The notes below the pieces were generated by a model that was given only the letters and a program-made list of their open reading frames with translations, ran no database searches and was not told the DNA's origin. Of a DNA stretch of 64,000 nucleotides, positions 33,125-43,935 are shown in pieces. Source of the DNA: Helianthus annuus. Lineage: Eukaryota > Streptophyta > Magnoliopsida > Asterales > Asteraceae. The position numbers and the translations under genes were made by a program. How positions within the stretch are numbered: position 1 is the first letter of the stretch; the number at the start of each line of letters is the position of its first letter. The stretch is taken from positions 144,215,540-144,279,539 of the forward strand of contig NC_035439.2 of the NCBI RefSeq assembly GCF_002127325.2, given 5' to 3'.

Positions 33125-34302
33125 TTAAGATGTAGGGGTAAAACTAATGCATTTTGGAAACGTCGACCAGTAAAAATGACGAATATTGAAAATAGGGTTG
33201 TAAAGTGTTAGTGGGAGTAAACCATAGGGAAGTAAACTAAAGTTTACTTTTTCTGAATTTATTAACTTCAGCACATCGGTAAAGAGATACCCCCCACACC
33301 CAAGGGGTGGGAGTGGGTGGTGTGCTATAATATAAGTATATAAAACCAAGTACTACATCTTTGCTCGATAAAGTCGCCCGATCTCTTTCTATTGAACAAA
33401 CAAGATAAAATGAGAAATGTATAGCATGAAATGAATCCCAAAATTGTTAACATAATAAAAAAATATTAATTCATTTTATTTTCAATCATCGTTACAGAAA
33501 CATCATATACATGTGGAGTGGTGGATTCAATTTCTTTTACCGAGCCATAAATATTTGATTTTCGTATGTTTACTAGAGAAAAGTGGCAAGTGTCATCTCA
33601 TAATTATCCATGAGAACTAAATCATCCACGTACACAAGTAAATACATGATGCAAGAATCATGAGAGAATATAAAAAAAGGAAGTATCCGCACAACTACAG
33701 GTAAAGCCATATGAAATAAGAAACATGCTTAAACGTTAAAACGATGCATGTGTAGCCTATTTTAACACGTATAAAGCTTTGGTTAAGCGACATACATGAT
33801 TAGGAAGCTGTGGATGAAGGAAACCCGACGGTTGTTCCATGAAGACTATTTCAGTCAAATTGCGATTTAAGAAGGCATTTTTTACATCTAATTGGTGTAG
33901 CTTCCAATCATGTAAAACAACAAGAGACAAAATAATGCAAATTGTGGAGGCTTTAACTATCGGACTAAAAGGATGAGAGTAGCCAAGTCCAGGAATTTGA
34001 GGGTAACCCATGTGGTTTAGCAATCGAGATGAGAGAAATATGCAGAGACTGAGATGTGAGCGGGACTAAATTGGCTTGATGTTTGGGTTTACAAATGCTG
34101 GATTTGGCTCAAGTGGTCATGTGATGGGTGGAAGAGTTTGTAGAGGGTAAAAGATTTTTTGTGGTTTGAGGCAAAGGTTGGGTATTGGGATGGATAGGTT
34201 CTGTGGATTGCGAGGGATTGGGCCGGTGTTGGGCTAGGGTTGGGCTGTGATGTTGTTGTAGGTGATGGGGTAGGGACAATGTGGTTAGATGGGATCAGTA
34301 TT

Positions 34303-35158
34303 GGGGATTGGACTGAGGTAATGGGCGTGGTGTTGCGGTTGGGAGGCAGGCTGGATGAAGGACTGTTAGGTAGGGGATTGGGTTGAGGTGTTGGGCTGCT
34401 TGTAGAAGGTGGAGTGGTAGAGGAATGGTTGTGGGCTTTAGTTGGGCACAAGGAATATGGTAAGTGGATGGGTGGGATACGATTATGGGATATGTATAAG
34501 TGGGCTTAGGTTGGCTTTGGTTTGAAGGTTGGGAACCAGTAGGTTCATCTAAAAAGGTTATGAGATGTAATTTTGTAAGATCATATGAACCGTTCAAGCC
34601 ATTTAAGGGAAAGAAATCTTCATTAACTGTGAGCATGCCTGGTAATATAGATGCGAGAAGTAGTGGAATCAAGCCACTCGGTACCCTTTGTGTTGTGTGC
34701 TATAATCAATGAAGGCACACAATATATATTGGGGATTGGACTGAGGTAATGGGCGTGGTGTTGCGGTTGGGAGGCAGGCTGGATGAAGGACTGTTAGGTA
34801 GGGGATTGGGTTGAGGTGTTGGGTTGCTTATAGAAGGTGGAGTGGTAGAGGAATGGTTGTGGGCTTTAGTTGGGCACAAGGAATATGGTAAGTGGATGGG
34901 TGGGATACGGTTGTGGGATATGTATAAGTGGGCTTAGGTTGGCTTTGGTTTGAAGGTTGGGAACCAGTAGGTTCATCTAAAAAGGTTATGAGATCTAATT
35001 TTGTAAGATCATATGAACCGTTCAAGCCATTTAAGGGAAAGAAATCTTCATTAACTGTGAGCATGCCTGGTAATATAGATGCGAGAAGTAGTGGAATCAA
35101 GCCACTCGGTACCCTTTATGTTGTGTGCTATAATCAATGAAGGCACACAATATACTAC
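34303..35158. repeat. Tandem duplication, 2 x 428 bp, in the copia remnant
   Basis: GGGGATTGGACTGAGGTAAT starts at 34303 and 34731. The two 428 bp units run to about 34730 and 35158 and differ at only a few positions (for example GGTTGTGGGATA versus ATTATGGGATA). They cover the Pro-rich spacer and the EDFFPLNG-like end of the integrase region. The near identity means the duplication is much younger than the element's decay. Confidence 0.9.
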
Positions 35159-35473
35159 GTGGTTCAAGCATGTGTTTTGAATAATCCCGTAAATATGGGA
35201 AAACTTGACAACCATAGGTACGTAGATTCGCATATTGTGCTTGTTGAAAGAAGATTAATTAAAAAGGTGACTTGTTTTTCAACAAAGGTGTGGGCAAATG
35301 ATTGATAATAAATATTGTCGAAGTAAAAGCATCCACCTAATAGGAGGCCGTAATATGAGCATCGAATGACATGGCAAGGCCGCTCTCAACAATATGATAA
35401 TGTTTTCTTTCAGAACATCCATTTTGTTAAGGCGTATGTTGACTGGACAAACGATGAAAAGTGTCATTGACTT

Positions 35474-36001
35474 TAGGGATGACAATGGGTCGAGTTTGGG
35501 ATGGGTTTAGGTAATCCCAACCCCAAACCCGTCCCAAAACCCGCCGGGTTTCTAGCGGGTAAATATCCATCGAGTATCGGGTATACCCGCGGGTTTTTCG
35601 TAAACCCATTAATTTAAAATATTACCCGTTGGGTGTTACCGACCCAAAACCCATCGAGTAACTACTAATAATTTACATTTAGTACTCTCACTATAAAAAT
35701 ATATCAAATAACGAAAATGTATACGGAATAAAATACCTATATGTATAAAAATGGATGTATCATATATATACATATTTAAAAATATAAAAGAAGTTATCTC
35801 AGTGTACAATCGGGGTGAATGGGTACACTTTATTGGGTAATCAGGTCGATTAAATGGGTATATCACCAAATCCCAAACCCATCCCAAACCAGCGAAAAAA
35901 ATAAAAACTAGTCCCAAACCAGATTAACCGACCCCAAACCCGTCCCAAGTATGTCGGGTTTCGGGTTTACCCATCGGGTTCAGGTTCGATTGCTATCCCT
36001 A
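35474..36001. mobile_element. hAT-like non-autonomous element (TAGGGATGACAATGGG)
   Basis: Inverted ends TAGGGATGACAAT and (reverse) TAGGGATAGCAAT are followed by subterminal ACCCGTCCC / GGGTTTGGG words on both sides. It is 528 bp, lies within the copia integrase, and its interior is AT-rich. The flanking 8-mers (ATTGACTT and AATGTCTA) do not match, so the target duplication is lost or the exact ends differ by a base or two. Confidence 0.7.
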
Positions 36002-37067
36002 AATGTCTACAAATATTTTCCGAACCATTTAATTAAAAAATTTCATACCCCCGTCATTTTGAAAAACCTTTATTTTACTTGAGCATTGTGTTTGAACAAG
36101 ATTAATAAAAAAGGGTAAAACCGCATAGAATATTGTCTTAGTTTTGAGCGGTAAAGCCATGTAAACCTGGAATAATCATCATCAAAAGAAACATAACATC
36201 TATAGCCATCTTTGGAACAAACAGGTCCCGGACCCCACAAATCACAATGTATAAAGTCTGAAGGATTAAATGCTCGTTGACAAAACATTAGGTTTGGTTA
36301 AACGACGACTCTTTGAAAGTTGATAAGGAGTGCAAACATTATGTTTGGTTAAAACTGAAATAATAGACAAAACATCCAACTTATTTAAAAGGGAAATAAT
36401 ATCAAATTACACATGGCCCAAACGAGCATGCCACAACTCATAAGAGGCCAATGTTGAGACACCGAAAGTATCAACCAAAGCTTGAGGAGCATCTTTCAAG
36501 ACATAAAGACCATTTCACAAAACCCATTTTGTTTTTCGATCCCGGATATGAAAGAATGGTTGAGAAAAAAGAACATCAACTTGGTGGTCCATGGTAAGTT
36601 TGCACATAGGTAATAACTTTTTTGTGATATCATGAAAAACAAGTACATCACGTGAATAATTATTATTTTAAAAGGTGGAGGTACCCGTGTGTGTAATTGG
36701 TAGGGTTTTACCATTGCCAAAAATAACGTGTGAGTTAACTTGATAAAGAGCTGCATGGTCGAGAGACTAAAGGGTTGGCGTCATATGATCAGTGACACCT
36801 AAATCAACATTCCAATCAGTGGAATTGACGGTAACATGACACTGAGCATGGAACGCCTTTGCTAAGGCTTCATCCGAGTTGGGAGTTTAACGAGAATAAA
36901 TGTGTAGGCTAGGACATGATGATGCATAGTGACCAATGATTCGACATAATTGACAATGAGGTGGTCTACAAGATTGATTGGGACCGCGACCACCATGTTG
37001 TCCATTCCCGAGAACGATAAACAGGAGATTTGCTAAGGCTTCATGCGAGTTTGATTGTACGTTCATT

Positions 37068-37883
37068 TAGGGATGTTCAAAAAACTCGCGGCTCGCAGCT
37101 CGCTCGAAAAAAGTTCGAAAAAAGCTCGGCTCGAAATTGGCTCGGTTGTAAACGAGCCAGCTCGACTCGGTTTGTAAACGAGCCGAACTCGAGCTTGGCC
37201 TGGTTTGGCTGGTGAGCTCGTGAGCCGGCTTGATAAGGTTTACATCCTTCATTTTTTTGTCTCACATTGCTCAGAAGACAAAAATCAATGGAGTATCTCT
37301 CTTATAAAAGAAGGTAAAGACAATGTACAAAGTGAGCTAACTATTTTTTTTTTGAACGGCAAATTTGGATCACTGACGGACCACTGGAGTATCATCGTGC
37401 CACCAGCGGAACCACCCGATCATATCCATCTCCACTAGGCATTATGCCTATACACCAATCCAGGAGGAAACCCAATAAATATGGGAAAAACCCCCCTTGT
37501 GGGAATCGAACCCAGGACCTATTGGTCCCAAAGCCTTATCCCACCCCCAAGATGCCACTAGGCTATAAAGCCATGGGCTGAGCTAACTATTTATACTTGC
37601 ATATTTAGCCATTTGATTAAATTAAATTGCAATTATGGCCTTTAGTCTATGAAGAGATTCATTTCTAGAGTTTTTTAAGTAGTAAATTTTGCGGTTCTTT
37701 GCTAGTTCGAGCTAGGTCGAGCTGAGCCGAGCCAGCTTGAATTTTAATCGAGTCGAGCTCGAGCCTCAAATCGCAGCTCGATTTGAAATTCGAGCTCGAG
37801 CCGAACCAGCTCGAATTGAGCTCGAGCCGAGCCGAGCTCGAGTTGGGTCAAGCTCGGCTCAACTCGGCTCGTTTACAGCCCTA
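37068..37883. mobile_element. hAT derivative (CTCGGCTCG family) with nested SINE
   Basis: Ends TAGGGATGTTCAAAAAACTC and (reverse) TAGGGCTGTAAACGAGCC, with 8 bp flanks CGTTCATT (37060-37067) and CATTCATT (37884-37891), one mismatch. Both arms are full of CTCGAGCTCG / GAGCCGAGC words that make them partly self-complementary. A SINE occupies 37347-37578. Truncated relatives are at 10340-10483 and about 59720-59880. Open frames over the repeats are incidental. Confidence 0.82.
37347..37578 (-). mobile_element. SINE family 2, complete, inside the hAT derivative
   Basis: Minus-strand copy of the family at 7128-7359. It has an A-box-like GCCTAGTGGCATCTTGGGGG, the B-box-like GGTCCTGGGTTCGATTCCC and the TTTGCCGTTC tail with A run (T run at 37347). 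A perfect 14 bp duplication TGAGCTAACTATTT flanks it (37333-37346 and 37579-37592). It is closer to a tRNA-like promoter than the other copies, so it is probably the youngest. Confidence 0.93.
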
Positions 37884-37891
37884 CATTCATT

Positions 37892-38932
37892 TATGTGTGT
37901 TACCTATACACATATTGGTCATGTATAGGTTATTAAATTTACATATGTATAGGAAACAATACACATTTAAAAAACATGTTGAAAAATTTACGCATGTTTA
38001 TATAAAAAGCATTACATTTTTAATCATAAAAAACATTAATTATAATTAAATGGTTTACACTTATTTCTTTTGATAAGATATTCATTCTCAATGCCCCACC
38101 AATGTTAAATTTTGTTGGAGAAAAGAAAAACAAGAAAAAATGGGAGGAAAAGAAAATGAAGATGAAGGGGGTATACAACTATTTATTATATGTGATTGTA
38201 TGGTGAGAATTGTATTTTTGTAATGATTAATGCACACATGTGAGGCATCAAGGGGGAGGGGTATGTACTTGATTTGTCTGGGGGAATAGAGATAATTCAT
38301 ATCACTTGGAAGCAACTGAAGAAGAATATATGTAGCTTGCTTCATTCACTTTTATAACCATGCATTTGCGCAGTCATTCGTATCTTATCAGTCATAAACA
38401 TCTCGTGATGCATCATGTATTTATATGTTTGTGTGCAAATTTGTTTCTATACTAGTGTGATTTTCTGTGTTTCGGGAGTCCTTTTAATCTTTGATATGAT
38501 ATCTGCATCGAAAAAATAAACACATTATCTAATCGGTTATCGGTATTAGTGTGATTTGTTACAGTTTTGTATGGTACCAACATTATCTATAGCTTATGAT
38601 ACTAAAATGATACTCTATTGCGAATAGAACTTAGTTTTCAGTGAAATTTATGTCGGAATGCCCAGAAAACTGTAAAAACAAATACCGATTTTGTTCGGGC
38701 GATGTCGATTGAAATCATTTATATTTGACCATTAGAGTCCGTTTTCAAGCAATTTTGTGTCGGAACGTTGAGAAAATCCTAAGAACAAATACCGGTATCG
38801 TTGTCGTTCAGACCATATCGGTTTAGCTAATCACAACTCTATTTTTATTGAAAGGTTGATAAATAGATGCACATCGCAATGTATACTACTAGAATTACGA
38901 AAATGGGAAACGTCACTCTCTCTCTCTATATA
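37892..38932. other. Intergenic, nothing recognised
   Basis: No gene. A CT run (38914-38929) leads into the TA-rich border of the next fold-back element. Confidence 0.5.
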
Positions 38933-39313
38933 TAGGGGATGGATCATGAGAAAACCAGTTTAAATGAGAAAACCAAAAACTAACTAAAAAGTCTAAAAAA
39001 CATACCATTTCTTTTTACAAATTTTTATAAAAAATCGCTAGTTTTTATGCATGGAAAAAAATTTTCAAAAAAAAATATTTTTTTTTGTTGTATTGCATAT
39101 GTGCACTATTACGGATATAGTACACATGTGTAGTACACATATAATGCACATGTGCAGGACAACAAATTTTTTTTTGAATTTTTTTATATATAAAAAATAG
39201 AGATTTTTTATATAAAATTGTAAAAAAAAAAAGAAATTGGTATGTTTTTTAGTTTTTTTAGGCTTTTTTAGTTAGTTTTCTCATTTAGATGTAGTTTTCT
39301 CATGATTTTCTCC
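38933..39313. mobile_element. TA-bordered fold-back element 1
   Basis: After CTATATATA comes GGGGATGGATCATGAGAAAAC. The right arm read in reverse is GGAGAAAATCATGAGAAAAC, and the two arms match for about 80 bp (AATGAGAAAAC, CTAACTAAAAA, AACATACCA words). The centre carries GTGCACTATTACGG and TAGTACACATG words. No coding region. It shares arm words with the element at 50293-50786. Confidence 0.82.
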
Positions 39314-40050
39314 TTAAAGTTATATAGGTAACAAAAACGTTAAAGGTAATTATATAATAAAATAAGAATTACTGTTGCGCTGAACTAAGAAATTAGTATG
39401 TATAATTGATTGTCAGTTGAAATTAGAATTATAAATTTTATAAAAATTATTAGAAAGATAAATAATTATTTGATCAAAGTTATATTAGACAATAATTTGA
39501 AAATTTATGAGTCGTACGTTTTATAGAAATTTAAAAAGAAAATTGAACATCCACCTGCTCAAACAACATCTCACGTAAGGAAACCAATAAAAAAAACATC
39601 TTATACACAATAAGTCAATAACCCACTCAAAAAGTATCATAGTTTTGTTATATGCATGATGCATCTACACGTCCTTATCTTGTGTCTTGTTTGTTTTGTT
39701 ATATAACATGTGTATGTATGTTTATTACATGAACACATGTATATTATTGATATATTTTTCTTATTATACTTACTAAAATCATAGGTTGGAACGTTAATTT
39801 CCATGAACACATGTAATTGACTTTTTTTGGTGATTGCTTTTCATATGATGGTAGGGATCTGGCTTGAGAAGAACCAGGTTCCTTTCCTTTTTCACCCACT
39901 TTTAACCCTTTCCTTTTTTCTCTTTATTCTATTTTTTTATTTTAATACTAAATTGTTTATTTTTTCTTATTTCGATCTTTTCATTGATCGCTTAAGGTTC
40001 ATATGTTTTTTTTATTAATATGCAATCCGTCCACTTACTCTTATTCGTAT
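39314..40050. other. AT-rich intergenic DNA
   Basis: No gene or repeat recognised. Confidence 0.5.
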
Positions 40051-40051
40051 T

Positions 40052-40830
40052 TTTTTTGAATGGCGAAATTTTATTAACAAACACAGACAATTAGCGAGAA
40101 GCTACGCCTAACAAAAACAATAATACAACAGAAACAATCAGGAAATATTGAAAGTGCACCAATTCGACCTATCTATCGAGATCTTTTGTGCTCTGATTGT
40201 GATACAGAGGAAGCTTGTGCATTTGATATCTGCCATAAGTCTCGAGATGTCAACCCGACTACTTGAGAAGACTACATCGTTCCGTCATTTCCACACACAC
40301 CAACATGTGGTGAGAATGATTGCGTTAACCATAATTTTTTTTTGCATCCGAACCAAACGTGAGTTTATGAACTTCTAGTAAATCTGATAAAGAGAAAGCG
40401 AAAATGGGAGTATCGACAACCACTGTGATATCATTTGCCAGACGACCGAACATACGTAGCATGATGTGAAAAGATGTTCTACACTTTCTTCGAATTCTCC
40501 ACAAAGAGGGCATAGGTTTGAAGACACAAAAATATTTCTTTTCTGCAGTTCTGTTCTGGTTGGTAATCGATCAAGATGCATCCGCCACGCAAAGATGTTA
40601 ACTTTACGAGGAACCCATTTGTTCCATTGGTAATGGATGACCCCAAATTGCAAAGACGGCCCGTTGAGAATGTTTTTTTACGAATTTGACCGAGAAGACA
40701 CCAGATGGGTCGGGTACCCATTGCCATATATTTCTTGAACCTGTGAACGACACTTCCAAAGTACTTTTGTTCGTAATTCGTATGCGATTTTAATATTTTA
40801 AGGGTCAATTGAAGGACCATTAAAAGGTAG
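40052..40830 (-). pseudogene. LINE 3' fragment (zf-RVT region)
   Basis: Minus-strand reading gives the zinc-binding C-terminal region of a plant L1-type reverse transcriptase. The order is VHRFKKYMAMGTRPIW (about 40690-40760), WNKWVPRKVNIFAWRMHLDR (40563-40630) and CPLCGEFEESVEHLF (about 40465-40510, Cys/Cys/His pattern), split over two frames. A T run at 40050-40058 is the poly-A tail. The 5' part of the LINE is absent. A possible 8 bp duplication, ATTCGTAT, occurs at about 40043 and 40769, but the second lies inside apparent coding DNA, so the right border is uncertain. Confidence 0.78.
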
Positions 40831-42105
40831 AAATGTAGTGATTGGCATGTATGAATGATCGTAAGGAGACGAAAAAAAAGGTGTTTGATTGGTCAGCAAA
40901 ATTGAATCAACTATTAGATAAGTAGTAAAATTCCTATTAAGGCCTTAAATTCACCTCTTATTTTTTTCATTTCATTTCCTCATTCACCTTTCATAACAGC
41001 GTCCCACCATCCACCTCCACCACTACTCACAGCAACCGCCTGCCACCCACAACCACTCGCACTGCCGCCACTATATCTCCAGCCACAGTCACCACCGCCA
41101 CTCACTGCCAGTTACCACCTCTTTTATTCCTTGTCTTTTCCTGCCGACCAACAACATAAAGTAATAATTCATTTCGTTCTCTCGTCCATTGTTTTACCCC
41201 ATACTAAATATCTAATTGTTATTTTTTTTTAAATTTCGTTTGGGTATATTTATGAAATTTCTTTTATTGGAATTTTTTTACTTATGATATGAATACAGTT
41301 TTTTTTTACATTTAATTCAATTACTTATGGTATGAATACAGTCTTTTTACATTTAATTCAATCACTTATATCGTAATAATACACATTTAACCATATAACT
41401 TTTATTTGATTTGATTTTTTCCTTAATAACTTATAACTTATGTTCGTCAACTTTTAATTAAGTTTAACCTTTTATCGACATTCCGGTATGATTTTTTTTA
41501 AGACGGACTTAAATACAAAATAAAGTATTTATTTTGTATCATAAACGACTTATGAATGTGTTTGGATTGATAACTTCGACATTATATAATTACGCACTTC
41601 GACTATCCAAGGACAATTAAGATTATATATATGTGTGTATGTGTATATAGGGTACAGTTAAGCCACAAATAGTGTTTTTCCTAAGAAACTAAAAAGATTT
41701 ATGGGCCACTAGAAAGTACTTTTGGATAAATGTGATTGATTAGTGGCTTTTTTCTTTGTTTAATCTATATCTATACACCTAATATATAAGTAACTGCTTT
41801 CGACACGTATCACAATTTTGTAAGCGCAATATTCTTTTCCTACTTCTCGTATTTAACCTTTCGTATTATATTTCTTATTTTAATAAATATATCTTATCCT
41901 AAAATATCATTTTATAATTTTTAGATATTTACTATTTAACTATTTTCTTTTTGAAAGACAAATATTACTTACTCCTAAATTACACTATATTAATTCTAAT
42001 CTACTCTTTGCTCGAGATTGAACCCAAGCCTTCCACTCTTCCACTAAGAGGCAAGAGCCTCTACAAACTATTTAGTATTATCATTATTTAACAAATGTAA
42101 GGAAT
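40831..42105. other. Intergenic DNA with CCACC-rich patch
   Basis: No gene. At 40995-41115 the plus strand is rich in CCACCACC/CCGCCA words. A short direct repeat (ACTTATGGTATGAATACAGT type) is at about 41280-41345. A TA-rich stretch at 41620-41650 is followed by GGGTACAGTTAAGCCAC, which looks like one arm of a fold-back element; a partial second arm (GTGGC) was seen but not a convincing end. Confidence 0.45.
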
Positions 42106-42833
42106 GGGATCAAATACAAACACTTAAGTTTGTAAGAACCGTAAGAACCAACACATAATTGACAAGTGTCCATCAATAAAAAATTAGTTTAGGGGTAATT
42201 TAGACCTTTTGACCATATTTAATAATAGCTAATTAAAAATAATTACAAAAAATATAATCAGCACAACACTATATAATTAGCATAACATCCTTAATCGTTC
42301 TTCATTATTAGCACATCGTCCTCAATCGTTCTCCATTTTCAACATAAACGACATTAGCACAACATCCTCAATTGTTCTCCATTATTAGCACACCAGATGT
42401 GCTGATTATATCTACTTTTGATGTTTGTTTGTATTATTTTGTAATTAACACATAATCAGCACGTTATCAGCACAATTATAAAACATCTTTTGTTAACTTT
42501 TTTAAAAATCACTTTTATAAATACAAAAAAGGTATAGCAATATGGTACACATATTAAAGATAAAAAAATACTTGATTTTATGGTATATTTTTTTAAAAAA
42601 AATAATGAAATATATAAAAGTTATTTTAGTTTAAAAAACCTTGGTGGAATTTGTATTTAATGGAAAATAGTCAAATGACTAGCAATTTTACAAAATTACC
42701 CCTAATTTGTTAGTAGTAATTTTTAATTATAAGGGTTTTATTTATAATCAATATCAACCCTTGATTTAAATTATCAATGGTTCAGATCTGTTCTTACGGT
42801 TCTTATAATTAGCACTGTTTGTACAGGATCTCA
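42106..42833. mobile_element. Fold-back element 2 (GTAAGAACCGTAAGAAC)
   Basis: The left arm has TTTGTAAGAACCGTAAGAACC. The right arm reads in reverse ATTATAAGAACCGTAAGAACA, with GGGATC...ACAAACA outside both. The interior has three to four copies of a CATCCTCAATCGTTCTCCATT repeat near 42280-42385 and ends with AT-rich DNA. It is like the AGAACCGCGAGAACC element at 49383 in arm design. No duplication was identified. Confidence 0.7.
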
Positions 42834-43417
42834 ACCCACAAATGTAATACATGAGTTTCTAACCTAGCAAGAAGTAATATTTGTGGGTTGGCTTTACTAT
42901 GAACGCATACATATATAATAGTAAAAAATATCTATTTACAATGTTATTAGGTTTAATTACATAAAATTTTCCTCATCTAAATGAAATGAAAATAAAACAA
43001 TTTAAAGTCATGAAATGTTCAAAAAAATACGGATAAATGTTTTACGTCTATTAAAACAATAAAAATGATGGGTCAGTATTGTTTCGGTACTGCTATAGGG
43101 CTGGTACTTGATATCAAAACCGAAAATGAATAAAAACAAAACCGAAACACCCGACTAAAGGCAGGGTATTCAAATATCTTGCCTATTATCCGTTTCCAAT
43201 GTTTTGAGTGTTCGGTTTGCCATCAAAATCAGGCTGGATTCCAATTCCTGATTTTCCATACAGAATTTGCAAGAAACGCATTTTATATTTTCTCCCAAAA
43301 GAAACGATTTTTGCACGGAAATGAAGGTAGATATTTGTTGCTTCAAAAACTTTCGTTAACCTTTGTCAGAAATATAAAAATTTAGTGTATTGATGTTGGA
43401 GACATATTTAATATTAA
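42834..43417. other. Intergenic, nothing recognised
   Basis: AT-rich. The 68-codon plus frame at 43179-43385 shows no family similarity. Confidence 0.45.
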
Positions 43418-43460
43418 CTAGTTTTTTACATGCCGCGCGTTGCGGCGGCGCCGTACGCGA
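43418..43460 (-). mobile_element. Helitron 3' terminus
   Basis: Read on the minus strand, a GC-rich hairpin (stem GCCGC/GCGGC, loop of 5, positions 43432-43446) is followed by ATGTAAAAAA and then CTAG (43418-43421), with T next. A short hairpin about 10 bases before CTRR and insertion next to T are the Helitron 3' signature. The element body would extend to the right, toward the LINE insertion. Its TC start was not found and no Rep/helicase is present, so it is a non-autonomous copy of unknown length. Confidence 0.7.
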
Positions 43461-43935
43461 CATGATAAATTATAGACTGCAATCAACCCGACTCGTATCC
43501 GAACTAAATTTACGTTGAAACATAGAGCAATCCGAATTGATGCCGTTGAATGAAAATATATTATATTTGACCCGATTTGTTTCCAAACAAAATTTACGTC
43601 GAAACGTAGACCAATCCAAAACATACATAAAATAAACACGTGTGGTGGCATCATAACAAAAAACCACTAAAGCAGCATGTACAACTCATATATGCACAAA
43701 TTTGTTGCAAAATAATAGTATATAAATGTAAAATTGCAGCAATCATCTTATTACTTTAGAATCAAATAAAATTCCAATTGTTTTATAGTTAAAAAAATAC
43801 ATACTTTCAATTAATATTGTTTCAGTTAATAACAAAAATGCTTATATCAAAAAAAAAATTAATATTGTTTTCTTCAACATCGCATAAACCTTCTAGAAAT
43901 TCTAAAATCTAGAAAACTAATTATTCCACTACACA

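Larger units (their letters stand above)
14106..33248. mobile_element. MULE-like element interrupted by the Ty3 locus
   Basis: The left end AGTAAACTGCGGTTTACG (14106) and the right end read in reverse, AGTAAACTTTAGTTTACTT (33248), match. The match continues through CTGTGGTTTA / CTATGGTTTA, CACTTTTCAACCCTA / CACTTTACAACCCTA and CGTCAATTTTACC / CGTCATTTTTACT. On the left the match is broken at 14185 by the retrotransposon and resumes at 29843 with GATGTTTCCAAAATGCAT, against GACGTTTCCAAAATGCAT on the right. Removing the Ty3 locus gives two ~125 bp inverted repeats about 3.5 kb apart. No 9 bp duplication was found and there is no transposase inside, so it is old and non-autonomous. Confidence 0.7.
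33480..37060 (-). pseudogene. Degraded Ty1/copia element
   Basis: Copia domains lie in normal order on the minus strand, broken by stops and shifts. From right to left they are: a CCHC knuckle CQLCRIIGHYASSC (about 36920-36965), GAG-pre-integrase-like text with GNGKTLPITHT-like words (about 36670-36730), integrase with FNPSDFIHCDLWGP and FDDDYSRFTW (36130-36280), the integrase C-terminal part in mixed frames (35160-35470), a Pro/Ser/Thr-rich spacer (34090-34670), RT with LHQLDVKNAFLN (33757-34023) and YVDD at 33621-33632. It should make the copia polyprotein, but no frame exceeds about 125 codons. It is interrupted by a hAT-type insertion (35474-36001) and a 428 bp duplication. No LTRs were recognised. 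Confidence 0.88.

Noticed and set aside
38933..39313. Standard Stowaway MITE
   Set aside because: The TA border fits, but the ends do not show the usual CTCCCTCC terminus and the arms are too long; kept as an unclassified TA-bordered fold-back element.
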